From Oehlia diaphana (Eukaryota; Glomeromycota; Glomeromycetes; Glomerales; Glomeraceae): a DNA stretch of 18,426 bases. Each line of letters opens with the position of its first letter. The stretch's first letter is position 1. The position numbers and the translations under genes were made by a program. Positions 1 through 9,010 of the stretch are shown here, in pieces. The stretch spans positions 3,725 to 22,150 of the forward strand of contig QZLH01001119.1 in assembly GCA_003833135.1 (NCBI GenBank). The letters run 5' to 3'. The notes under the pieces are model-generated. The model was given only the letters and a program-made list of their open reading frames with translations. It ran no database searches and was not told where the DNA came from.

Positions 1-160
1 AAGAAATCATAATATATCACAATATACCAAAGTTTCATATATTATACCAGATTTTCCCATTATATCGAAATTCGCTATATTTTATTAACGAATTTTCTTA
101 TAACGAAGGCCTGATTGGCCAAACCACCAACTTCGTTATATCGAGAGCCGATTGTATACG
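1..160. repeat. Hairpin-bearing transposon-like remnant at the left edge
   Basis: A perfect 10 bp inverted repeat (TATAACGAAG at 99-108, CTTCGTTATA at 131-140) encloses a 22 bp loop. The motifs TTATATCGA and TTAACGAA recur nearby at about 60-95. AT-rich ends carrying 'CGTTATATCGAG' are reminiscent of pogo/Tc1-type terminal repeats, but no transposase, partner end or target duplication is visible, so the family is an inference. The element may continue left of the window. Confidence 0.35.
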
Positions 161-315
161 AAAATTCGAAATTTAAAATAGAAGTCACGTGAGGTTAATA
201 ATTTACACTTTTCAGTTTTTTCATTTTTGTTTTGTTAATTATATACTTTTTTTATCCTTTTAGTCTGCGTGTTTCGTTGGAAATGTTATCGTTTCCAAAT
301 ACTTGTTTCCAACAA

Positions 316-823
316 CTACGCCTTTAACTGTTGGTACTGCAAAACCTTGATATCCATTGACAACCGAGTTATTTCATCTAATTCTTTAACTCCTTTTTCT
401 AACTGAAAATATTAATATGGCGAATCGACAATATCGTGTGTAATATCTAGTAGAGAAGATTGTTCTTCCACAATTTATTAATATTTACAAGGTTAGATAA
501 ATCTTTACTGTCATTAGAAGACTTTCCGCAAATGAGAGTCGTCAATATCGGAAAAAGTCGTTTCTTATTTCTTCCTTGGGACGATCGTCGTTTAGTTAAC
601 ATTATAATTTCGTAATATGAAACTATAAAGCAATATATAATAATTTATTAGTAATTTGTTGTATTTTACGTTAGAAACATTTTGCTTTAATGTTCCTTTC
701 ATAGGTCACAAGCAACTGTTATTAGACGACCTTAGTTTTGTCTTCCAACTGTTTGGCCATATCATTCTTTTCAAATTTGCAGAGGTCTAGACAGGACCCT
801 AATAAACTTTTAACGTAATTATC
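316..823 (-). pseudogene. Decayed multi-exon gene, unidentified
   Basis: Three minus-strand pieces read like old coding sequence. (1) 823-722 encodes 33 residues, including KFEKNDMAKQLEDKTK, before two consecutive TAA codons; the same frame then continues with QLLVTYERNIKAKCF. (2) About 610-489 reads coherently only if the frame changes: LNDDRPKEEIRNDFF, then DIDDSHLRKVF, then SNDSKDLSNL. (3) After an 86 bp GT..AG interval (488-403), the last piece 402-316 encodes 28 residues beginning LEKGVKELDEITRL and ends in TAG. Piece 2 joins piece 3 in phase 0. The in-frame stops and apparent shifts indicate a pseudogene. I do not recognise the protein; it is charged and probably helical. It lies on the same strand as, and downstream of, the AAA gene. 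Confidence 0.4.
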
Positions 824-1230
824 AGATTAGTTAGTTAGAATTAAAGAAATATTAACACATAAATTTTCTCGAATTTAAAGGAGAGAAATTATAATCTATA
901 GGCCATAATTTAAGGTGTACATTACAATTTTACTTTTCTTCTTTATATCAAATACATTTATATATTAAATATTTTTTTTCTTGTCAATTGTAATTTATAA
1001 AAAATCAAGTTTATAATAATTTATTTCTTATAATAATCAGTCTTTATATAGAGAATGTATCAAAACTTATAGAACCCTAATAATTATGTAAATTTTGATA
1101 ATAAAATGTGAGGAATTGTTATAAACAATGATAAGAACTGCGCGTTAAAAAAGTGATAAAAATATTATTGAGCTGTTACACTTAATGTGTATTTTCAAGC
1201 TATATCACTTTTAAACTGAATTTACTGTAT
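824..1230. other. AT-rich intergenic stretch, 3' flank of the AAA gene
   Basis: About 400 bp with long A/T runs and no coding-like segment that I could support. It should contain the 3' untranslated region of the minus-strand AAA gene, which stops at 1231-1233. I see no repeat or RNA gene. Confidence 0.4.
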
Positions 1231-3863
1231 CTATATTTCCAACTCTTCACCAAAAGATTTTGAAATGTCGAGAATTGTTTCCAATTGTTTCGTGGTAATC
1301 AATGCGTCTGGGTTATCTTTTGTGGTTAATGCCTATTTAAATTAAATTTAAATAATCTATTAATATAAAGTTTCGGGTCAACATAATGCATTCTCAAATA
1401 TAAATCTACCTTTGCTAATCTCACAGCCGTCTTGATTTCCCTTCCATTTAGAGGTCTCTTTTTCAAATTTTCAATGTCTACCTGGCTTTTATTCTTTCCT
1501 TCAATACGATCCAAGAATGTACGCCAAACTTTTTCACGTGCTATGAATGCAAAAAAATAACTCCCGATTAGTTAAAAATAAATATTTTGATTATTAATGA
1601 ATATAACCAACCATCAGTGTCTAAATCATTATATTTTAAGGCAACTGAAATTCGAGATTGAAAAGCGGCATCAAAACATTTTACTATAATAAAGAATATA
1701 ATTCAGAATAATTCAGTAAAACCTTAAAGTTAATGTATTTTCAAAGATTCTTACCTCGATTTGTTGTTAAAAACAAAATTCCTTGATGATATTCAAGTAA
1801 CCTTAAAAATACACTCACTAGAGCATTGCGTTGAATGTCATGCTCACTTCGACGTTCAAGAAAGATATCAGCTACAATCATGTTTTATGAATGATGTGAA
1901 TCATTAATTAAATCGAATGACTACTTTTTTACCAAAAAATACATTCATACCTTCATCAATTAAAATAACTGCATTCCAAACACTTGCAACTTCAAGAATT
2001 TCACTTAATTTGCGTTCTAATTCAACTACCGATGTTCCTAGTTCTCCAACACTAACAGCATATAATGGACGATGAAGATATTCCGAAATTGCTTCAGCAG
2101 TTAATGTTTTTCCGACTATAAAAAACATTAGTTATTTATAATCATGCCACATCAAAAAAATTTAATACCACAAATTACAAACCTCCAGGAGGGCCGTGTA
2201 ACAAAAATACACAGCCACCACCTTTACCGCTGATAAGATCCACTCCTTTGTGCTTAGATGTTACAAGACTAAAAATTAAGTCCTTCTTTATTGGATCCAT
2301 GACAAGTTGATCAAATGCGTCATCATCAAACGAAATTTCTTAAAATTAGAGATGTTATAAGCATACATATAAAAATGTATATGTCGTAAAGAGGACTTTA
2401 TAGTTAAGTAATTTTACCATCTAAAAATTCAACATATAATTGACCCCATTTTTTTGTTGTAAAACTAAATCCGTAAAGAGAAGGTACACACATGAAAAGT
2501 TCTTCCTCTTTAACTGATTTTTCATCATTGAAATCTTGTGGTTGTGGCACTGCAGGTACTGTATAATAATTATATTGGGGAATTTTCTTTGCGGTTCCCA
2601 TATTGTAACTTGGATTGATCTTGGAAAATGAAACAGAATCAATCATGACACGACCCTCGCTTTTGAAATTGGTGGTTCCAAACCAAATATTACAAAACAT
2701 ATTTCCGGTATAATTAAGATAATGTGGGCCAATTGCATATTTTACAAATTTTTTTCCACGTTCTACTAGCTGATTACGAATTGGACTTTCTTCCGGTAAC
2801 GGAACAATAGCAAGCTTTTCAATCTCACATACACCTTCCCATTCTATAATAGTGAATGTTTTTGTTCCACGAATAAATGAGGCACCGTCTAAAAAAGAGA
2901 AGATCAAATTAAATTAATTAAATTTAGGTAAAAATAAAAAATAAAATCAAATCATGCAAACCTGAATCGATTATTTCAGTAAATATGCTCATGTAATCTC
3001 CAGCTATCGTACGATGATATGTTGTCCTGGTTATTTTTGCTCCAATTAAACAGCCGTTCCATAAAGCGTATACATCCTGACCTTAAAGAATGAAATTAGC
3101 ATTTAAGCGATTTTCGGTAAGGTTAAGGAAAAGTATTTAACTTTAAAATGTAAGCCATTAGTAGTCTACCTTTTGTAAACAAGTAAAATAGATTTTTAAA
3201 TGATATAACCCTCTTAAAAAATAATTAAAAGAAAGTTAGTAAATACATATACTAGTAAGTATATTTCCAAGAAAAGGGTTATGTTATTTCAAACTCACGT
3301 TATCAATCATTTCTTTAATCTCGCAGACTCTAAATTCATATTCCTTTTCAATCAAATCAACTAATGACTTTAAATGGATATTATTATAATAAGGGCCACC
3401 ATAAGGTGTGTTATATATATGTGGTTGGATTCCGAAGTCAATAATATCATCAACTTCAATTTCGGGAGACTCTTGAGTCTTCTGGGTATCAATTTTCTGA
3501 TCAGGGTCTTGTCCAATAGCTTTTTTAAGTTCGGGCAGAATGAGAAATAATTCATGTGCTGGAATCTAATTTATTTGATACAAAAAACAAGTAAATTTAT
3601 GCAAATACTTTTTTATTTTAATTAATCTAGTATTCAAAGTATACAACCTTGGGATTACGTTCATATAAACTTTCTGCTTGCAAATATCTTCGCAAAATCT
3701 CTATAAGAACAGGATTAATTAAACGTACAGACACATCACCATTATTACGTTCTACTTTAAAAGGATCGGGTTCTTGAATTCTTTCATTCGAGGTTCCTGT
3801 CTGCGGAATAACTGGGTTAACCGGTAAAGTATTAAATATCGGTACTTGTTGTGATATATTCAT
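1231..3863 (-). CDS. Fungal AAA+ ATPase with DUF7025-type N-terminal region, 11 exons
   Basis: Exons on the minus strand: 3863-3648, 3565-3299, 3212-3170, 3081-2962, 2888-2418, 2338-2183, 2115-1951, 1871-1755, 1683-1612, 1540-1410 and 1332-1231. Together they give 1860 nt, or 619 residues plus TAG, with every junction in phase and every intron GT..AG. The start is the first ATG, before MNISQQVPIF. Residues 73-370 (IPAHELFLILPELK, FKNLFYLF, GRVMIDSVSF) match the region that precedes the ATPase core in a large fungal AAA family. The core has Walker A GPPGVGKT (421-428, K427), Walker B AVILIDEAD (D478, E479), sensor-1 GILFLTTNR (N517) and the arginine-finger segment FQSRI (R529). It is probably an active soluble ATPase; its substrate is unknown. 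The exon 1 donor could alternatively lie 3 nt further on, adding one Val. A broken copy of its 3' end lies at 4981-5231. Confidence 0.93.
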
Positions 3864-4342
3864 TATAATATTGATAATTTATATAAAGCGGACGGAATTA
3901 CATACAATACGGAAAAACGAACGAAGATTCAAAATATACCAATTATTTAAGCTTTTATATATAGATTTTATGTCGAAATATCTCAAAATAACTGGATGTA
4001 AATGGAAATGTGTATAGTTTAATGGCGTATCGGTATGTGATTGCTGTAAAATGATCATCTCTAATTTGAGTCAAATCAATAAAACAAGAAATTTTACAAA
4101 TGATTAACCATTACTTTATTTTGGAATGTCATTGCTCATTTAGGGTGTCATAAAGACAAACACAGAATGATATGACATTCGTGACATTCAAAAGATGATA
4201 TTAACATGTGCAAATATTTAATTATGTTGTACGGCACAGTAATCACGAAACTTATGAAACGTACCACACGTGACTATTATTCAGGAATACTGTGCTACTA
4301 ATATTATATTGTATGTCATATAAAGCTAATGATAATAATTAA
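3864..4342. other. 5' flank of the AAA gene
   Basis: Upstream region of the minus-strand AAA gene. A TATATAA sequence on the minus strand lies only about 20 bp before the ATG (about 3880-3886), and a CACGTG E-box lies at 4267-4272. Short related motifs (TGTCAT/ATGACA) recur at about 4127-4195. No coding sequence is supported here. Confidence 0.35.
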
Positions 4343-4546
4343 TTAAATCCAATAAATTTTAATCTGTATTTTTTTTACCGATAAAGAAAGGCTATCCAAG
4401 AATTTTTTACTTGTATATGAATTATTAGATACTGTAGGTCGTCTAATTTGTGGATTTTGTATAACAGATGAATCAATGTCAAAATTGAGACGAAGGTTCC
4501 TTGTTTGTACTGTACGCCCATGTACAAAATATCTCAAAATTTGGGT
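4343..4546 (-). other. Orphan exon-like open frame, unidentified
   Basis: The minus strand reads open for 67 codons from a good acceptor (..CCTGCGTAG at 4556-4547) to TAA at 4343. It begins TQILRYFVHGRTVQTRN and is followed by Ser/Asn-rich sequence. Residue use looks protein-like and GC is above the flanks, but there is no ATG, no clear upstream exon and no family I recognise. It could be a leftover exon of a gene copy related to the broken AAA fragment next door, or a chance frame. Confidence 0.25.
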
Positions 4547-4980
4547 CTACGCAGGAATCACGAAAACAGTAATTTTAAAATTAAATCCCTTTTTAAAACA
4601 TTGTTAAAAAAAATTATAAATTTTATGAATAGTATAAATCTTAATTAATTGCAAACAAAAAAAAAAAATATAAATTTTTCTCGTTAATATTATTTGTATT
4701 GAAACATTACGGTTCGATGAAATATTATCAAACAAAATCGAATTGGACAAATAAAATGACTATCAAATGGATATGCTAATAACCTACAATATTTTCATAA
4801 AATGATAAAAACAGGAATTTGTAATAATATGAAAGTTGATAATAGTAAAATTAATTATAATATGAATACTAATAAGAATAAATCTCTTTTAGAGAAAAAA
4901 AATTTGGACCGATAGTTGTTTGCTAAATATCTTTTGATAAGAGGACTAAATTACGTTTAGATTTTAAATGATTATTGTGT
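4547..4980. other. AT-rich spacer
   Basis: About 430 bp of A/T-rich DNA with an A12 run near 4660. I find no coding-like stretch, RNA gene or structured repeat. Confidence 0.35.
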
Positions 4981-5231
4981 TTAATCCAAATTCTTCTTCT
5001 TTGCTTCAAGTTTTTCTAGCTGCAGTTTTTATCATCCAAGTTCTGCATTTCTAAAAACTCCAACAAAAGATTTTGAAATATCAATGCGTCTGGGTCGTTT
5101 TTTGTTGCTAATGCTTGTTTTAATTATCCGATAATATTAAATATACTGAACTAATCCATGCGCTCTCGATTATAATTGATTGCCTTTGCTAGCCTTACAG
5201 CTGTTTTAATGTCCCTTCCATTTATAGGTCT
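4981..5231 (-). pseudogene. Broken duplicate of the AAA ATPase 3' end
   Basis: The plus-strand text here matches the last two exons of the AAA gene (1231-1460). Block 5231-5184 encodes RPINGRDIKTAVRLAK, against RPLNGREIKTAVRLAK in the intact gene. The intron donor after AAG has become GC (AAG|GCAATC), whereas the intact gene has AAG|GTAGAT. A second block encodes ALATKNDPDAL (intact: ALTTKDNPDAL), then loses about 30 bp relative to the intact gene. Beyond the intact gene's stop the copy continues with KLQLEKLEAKKKNLD and a TAA at 4983-4981, so its source was probably a paralogue with a longer C-terminus. The lost donor, the internal deletion and the stops make it a pseudogene. Confidence 0.75.
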
Positions 5232-5463
5232 ATTAATCGTATCGGATTATCGGTTGATAATACGCAGCGACGCAGCAGAATATAGTGCCGTCGGAATTGT
5301 AACTTTCGCAGTCGAATTTGCGTTAACAAATACGAATCTTATTATCAAAGAAAATTTTATATACTGCATCATCATTTTTTTGATTTGGTTAAACGGCATG
5401 ATCAATTTGTTCACGAATGACCCTGTCACTAAAATATACGGAGTTGAAGCCTCCCCTTTTTAA
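5232..5463 (-). pseudogene. Coding-like block abutting the AAA copy, unidentified
   Basis: GC rises clearly above the flanks, which suggests former exon DNA. The minus strand reads coherently with two in-frame TAA codons: GGFNSVYFSDRVIREQIDHAV, stop, PNQKNDDAVYKIFFDNKIRIC, stop, then RKFDCESYNSDGTIFCC. The plus strand also has a 95-codon frame with hydrophobic stretches (5176-5463), but it starts at TTG inside the antisense of the AAA copy, so I take it as a shadow. The join to the AAA fragment at about 5231 is abrupt, as in a chimeric insertion. I do not recognise the family. Confidence 0.35.
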
Positions 5464-5849
5464 ATGCATTATTTTAAATTTATGTATATGGTCCTAAGGA
5501 GGCTGTGTTTATACAGAGTTGACCGTACTAGTTTTTTAAAAAAATTACTTCATAATTAATAAAACAAAGAATTGAGATCTAAACTTGTTTTTATCTGGTA
5601 TGCTTTATTTTGTTTATTTAATATACTGTGGTTTTTATGTCACTTTTACGTAAAGATTTATTGACTGGTGTAAAAAGCCTTAACCAACGTTAACCAAGTC
5701 TTAACCTGTAAATTAACTGGTTGATTAATCAGTTAGTCTGATATGGTTAACTAATTAATTGACTGATAAATAATATTTTTTACTATATATAGAACAATAA
5801 CTAAATATTTTAGTAGAAATTATATTTATTTGCTTCCACACAGTTAAAC
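5464..5849. other. AT-rich spacer with TTAACC/GGTTAA motifs
   Basis: Between about 5680 and 5770, TTAACC, TTAACT, GGTTAA and GGTTGATTAATCAGTTAG recur in both orientations. This makes an imperfect inverted-repeat cluster, possibly the end of a small mobile element. No coding sequence is seen. Confidence 0.3.
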
Positions 5850-5906
5850 TTAATTCTGGGCAGAATTAAAATTTGACTAATAACCTTAATTTTGGCCAGA
5901 ATTAAG
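5850..5906. repeat. Twin palindromes
   Basis: Two related palindromes lie 35 bp apart. 5850-5869 is a perfect 9 bp arm pair around GG (TTAATTCTG / CAGAATTAA). 5885-5906 is CTTAATTTTGG / CCAGAATTAAG with one mismatch. The same half-site in both orientations suggests abutting terminal repeats of a small element or a dimer protein site; neither can be decided here. Confidence 0.5.
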
Positions 5907-6089
5907 CTTATAAATAACAATATAGAAAATTTTTACTAAATGTATATATATCAAATCTACTATAAAAAACTATTTTTTTTAATACAATTTAATAAATTAT
6001 TATAACCTTAATAATTTTTCATTTAATTAAATAAATTAACTTACAATAACTGAAATTAAAACTTTATATTTAAATAGAATTTTTTAATG

Positions 6090-6225
6090 TTCTTAATATA
6101 CAGTAAAGGTGTATAATATTAATATTTAAACTGTTCTAAGTTTAGAAGTTATGTACATATATATAAATAGTTCTAGCCAGTTTATACATTAATATTATAC
6201 TGTACATTTCACTGTACATTAAGAA
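6090..6225. repeat. Foldback element (MITE-like), 136 bp
   Basis: The left end TTCTTAATATACAGT (6090-6104) matches the reverse complement of the right end (6211-6225) at 14 of 15 positions. Further in, ATAATATTAAT and TAAACTG recur inverted, so much of the 136 bp could fold into one imperfect hairpin. There is no coding capacity and no clear target duplication. Confidence 0.55.
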
Positions 6226-7148
6226 ACCCTTATTTTGTAATATTTATTACAGTATATTAAAAAATTTTATTACATTTATATTTATTACTTTAGTTAGTAA
6301 TATTTTTTTTTCACAAATTATTTAGTGTAATAAATAAATAATTTATATTATTTAAAATATATAAATATAAAAAATCAGTATTTATGTATAATATCCATTA
6401 GCTATTTATATTATTATCAATAAATTAAAAGTAAAATTAATTAGTTTTATTAAAAAACAAAAATGATTTTAAAATATACTTTTGAAATTTTATATTAATC
6501 TGTTAAAATCAAACTATTTGAATACTACAGAAATTTAAATATAACATTTTGTAAAAAAGTTAAAAAAAAAAAGTTAAAAGTATAACATTTTAATATTTCA
6601 TTAAAAAAAACTAAAATCCAGCCTAAAAAAAAGTAATTAAAGAAATCTGAAAACTTACATAGTATTTTCAGTATATTAATAAAAAATTAATAAACATTAA
6701 TTATTAATAAAAAAAATAATTTATTAGAAAAATTAATAATAGTTTATAAAAAAAATTTAAAAAATGGCTGAATCTAAACCAAATTCTAATGTATTTAATT
6801 TTTAAAAAAAAGAAAATCAAAAATGTAGTAAAATATTTTAATAAAATAAATGAATTCAAAAATATATATGTATATTTCTGAGTATTCTTTAAAAAAATTT
6901 TATCTAAAGAACTGAAAAATAACTATCTAAAAAAAAAGACCTATTAGAAACTGTCCATTAAGATAGAAAAAATAAATCTGTATGTTCAGCTACTGTAATA
7001 AATTTCCATTTTTGTGATGAAGTAACATTTTTCAAATTTCTTTAGCTAGCTGTGATTTTTTTTCGATCGATAAAATGATGCGGCATTAGTAATATCCAAA
7101 AGAAAACAAAAAACATTACTCTGGAAAGTCAGCATAAATTTAGAGTCA
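6226..7148. other. Very AT-rich stretch
   Basis: About 920 bp dominated by A/T runs. I found no coding-like frame, RNA gene or well-formed inverted repeat in it. It separates the foldback element from the paired 113 bp repeats. Confidence 0.35.
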
Positions 7149-7261
7149 GGATGGAACTACCATGAACTGTAGCTCATCACTTCTAGATCTTAGTCAGGAA
7201 GTGCAGGTGGTCGAACGCAGGTCAAGTCCCATCCAAAGAACTATTACCCTTAGATCCATCC
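7149..7261. repeat. 113 bp dispersed repeat, copy A
   Basis: This is homologous along its length to 7322-7435. Shared blocks include CTGTAGCTCATCACT, GATCTTAGTCAGGAAGTG and the core GGTGGT(C/T)GAA(C/T)GCAGGTCAA. Its ends pair: GGATGGA (7149-7155) with TCCATCC (7255-7261). TAGCTCA and GGTCGAAC weakly recall the A and B boxes of tRNA-derived SINEs, but spacing and sequence do not fully fit. It is followed by CCACTGACAACTAA, which recurs at 7289-7302. Confidence 0.7.
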
Positions 7262-7321
7262 ACTGACAACTAAAAAGAAATCAGCCGTCCACTGACAACT
7301 AATATGAAAAAATCATAGATA

Positions 7322-7435
7322 GGGTGGAACCACTACAAACTGTAGCTCATCACTACCCGATCTTAGTCAGGAAGTGTGGGTGGTTGAATGCAGGTCAAAC
7401 CTCATTCAAAGGATCATTACCCTTTAGATCCACCC
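7322..7435. repeat. 114 bp dispersed repeat, copy B
   Basis: Second copy of the repeat at 7149-7261, in the same orientation and about 60 bp away. Terminal arms are GGGTGGA (7322-7328) and TCCACCC (7429-7435). Relative to copy A, one arm changed A to G and the other T to C, so pairing is kept. The right end lies about 15 bp from the broken gene at 7451-7770. The short plus-strand frame across it (7324-7536) is not gene-like. Confidence 0.7.
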
Positions 7436-7450
7436 ACTGCCAAACAAAAT

Positions 7451-7770
7451 TTAAAAAACTTGACCTGAAAAGTAATGGCCTTTTTTATTGTAGCTTCGTT
7501 CACCTGTTTCATATTCAGTATATTTGGGAGGTTTGAGTATACTGAGAGTATTCTTTATGTTTGTCTGGCTGGAAATCAGTACATTTTAGCAGTATAATAG
7601 ATATTCCAGCAAAGAACATTCATTCTTTATAGTGAAGTAATCGTCTATTTCTAGCGAGAAGAAAAATCTATTACTGAGGGTTAGAAAATTACAAAACACA
7701 AAACAAGTATAAACTTACTCTCCTTTGTTTTGACTAACGTGGCTTCAGTTGAAATAGCTGGTTTTGACAT
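7451..7770 (-). pseudogene. Broken short gene with a clean first exon, unidentified
   Basis: Exon 1 (7770-7719) starts at ATG and encodes MSKPAISTEATLVKTKE plus one base, then an ideal GTAAGT donor. A 68 bp intron ends at CTCGCTAG, and exon 2 (from 7650) continues in phase with KIDDYFTIKNECSLLEYLL. Coherent protein then passes to another frame (CTDFQPDKHKEYSQYTQT) and back (KPPKYTEYETGERSYNKKG) before TAA at 7453-7451. I read this as one gene carrying two small indels, cut short next to the 114 bp repeat. An undetected intron could explain one shift but no good sites are visible. I recognise no family. Confidence 0.45.
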
Positions 7771-8460
7771 GGTTTAATATAAATGGAAAACGAGATTATT
7801 TAACTGAGGAACAAGAATAACAGATAATATTTTTGCTCTATTGATTGTCACAAAGATTTGATCTGATTGATTAGTTCCAAAAGTGATCGGTGTGACAAAT
7901 TGTCATGTGCTCAGGCATTGGTAAGCGAGAAAAATTTCTGATGCACTTTTTACCCTCCCTATGTGGGTGAAATCTTTATTAATTTTTAAATTCAAAAGAT
8001 TATAAAAAACTAAAAAAGTGAATAGTATGATGCTATCAAAGTAGGAGTGAGTGCAGATCTAGGTAATTATATTAAATACCCTCCAGCAACTCATTAATTT
8101 TTAAATATATTTGAAGTATCTATTTAACCTCATTTATAATTACCTCTATACTGTATATATTAATATATATATTTACAGTATATATATACCATTGCCTTTG
8201 TAGTTATATCTACCTTTAATTTTGTTATATAGAGAATTTTTGAATATTGAATTATCATTGTCAAAATATTATGTCATGAGCAAAATCAATTACTTCAGTC
8301 ATAATTATCATTAATAAATCATATGAATTACAGCAAATTATGCATGGCATTATATTACGTCTGTAATAATTCATTCTGCTGGTTGTAATTTTTCTTGGTA
8401 GTTTGGACATTTAAATTAAGGCAATTTTCTAATTGTTATGTACAGTATGTAATAGTTATT
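7771..8460. other. Spacer, no gene seen
   Basis: It contains a short hairpin (ACCC..GGGT near 7951-7970) and an AT-rich inverted repeat at about 8150-8190 (CTGTATATAT / ATATTTACAG). No coding-like stretch or RNA gene is supported. Confidence 0.3.
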
Positions 8461-8514
8461 TCATGGGGATCAAGGTTGCTCCGTGAAAATCATGATATTC
8501 CAGTGACCCCGTGA
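8461..8514. repeat. GC-richer hairpin
   Basis: TCATGGGGATCA (8461-8472) pairs with TGACCCCGTGA (8504-8514) with one bulge and a G/C-to-A/T change. CCGTGA also occurs inside the loop. It stands out in composition from the flanks and is probably a fragment of a dispersed repeat. Confidence 0.35.
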
Positions 8515-8558
8515 GGAGGCTTTTGGTACTTATATTACTTATTATGGGAATATATTAA

Positions 8559-8687
8559 GATTATTTTATCACCAAGTTAGGTATAAGTAATTGTGTAAAT
8601 GTAAATGGTAACAATCCAGAAGACGAAGGGTTTTACAAGTTACCAAAAGAATTTGGTGACATTCTTATTTCCGAGGTTTTGTTATAA
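8559..8687 (+). other. Short coding-like frame, unidentified
   Basis: A 42-codon plus-strand frame without ATG runs to TAA at 8685-8687 and includes NGNNPEDEGFYKLPKEF. GC and residue mix are more gene-like than the flanks. It lies about 320 bp upstream of the lipid phosphatase start and has no splice sites that would join it in phase. It may be a gene fragment or chance. Confidence 0.2.
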
Positions 8688-9010
8688 TCTTATAATGGAA
8701 GTGACATGTGAATTATATTACGTATTTTTTAAACTTTCACTGCCCTGAAATATGAAATACGGCTATAATTAAAAAAAAATACTCGTGTAACTTACGATTT
8801 TCTTTATTTCCAATTTTATTTTAACACATTTTTGCTATTTATATATTTCTATACTCAGAATAGATAAACGGACGTGGCTTTTCGAATCTTTTTTACCAAA
8901 TTAGCTTAAATTAATCGATTTCAACCTTTTTAGTATATATAAGTTATAAAAAAAGTATAAAATGGCTGAATTTTGAACATTTATTAAGTAAATAAAAAAA
9001 AAAAAAAAAA
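8688..9010. other. 5' flank of the PAP2 gene
   Basis: AT-rich upstream region with an A18 run (8996-9011, merging with the ATG context) directly before the start codon of the lipid phosphatase. No E-box or clear TATA element can be singled out. Confidence 0.35.

Noticed and set aside
5176..5463. 95-codon plus-strand frame with hydrophobic stretches
   Set aside because: It starts at TTG, runs antisense through the AAA relic, and has no splice or promoter context. The minus strand gives a more coherent, though broken, reading.
7149..7261. A tRNA gene
   Set aside because: TAGCTCA and GGTCGAAC recall the A and B boxes, but no cloverleaf (acceptor, D, anticodon and T stems at standard spacing) can be drawn.
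7324..7536. 70-codon plus frame across repeat copy B
   Set aside because: It crosses the repeat boundary and overlaps the antisense of the broken gene at 7451-7770; copy A does not preserve the frame.
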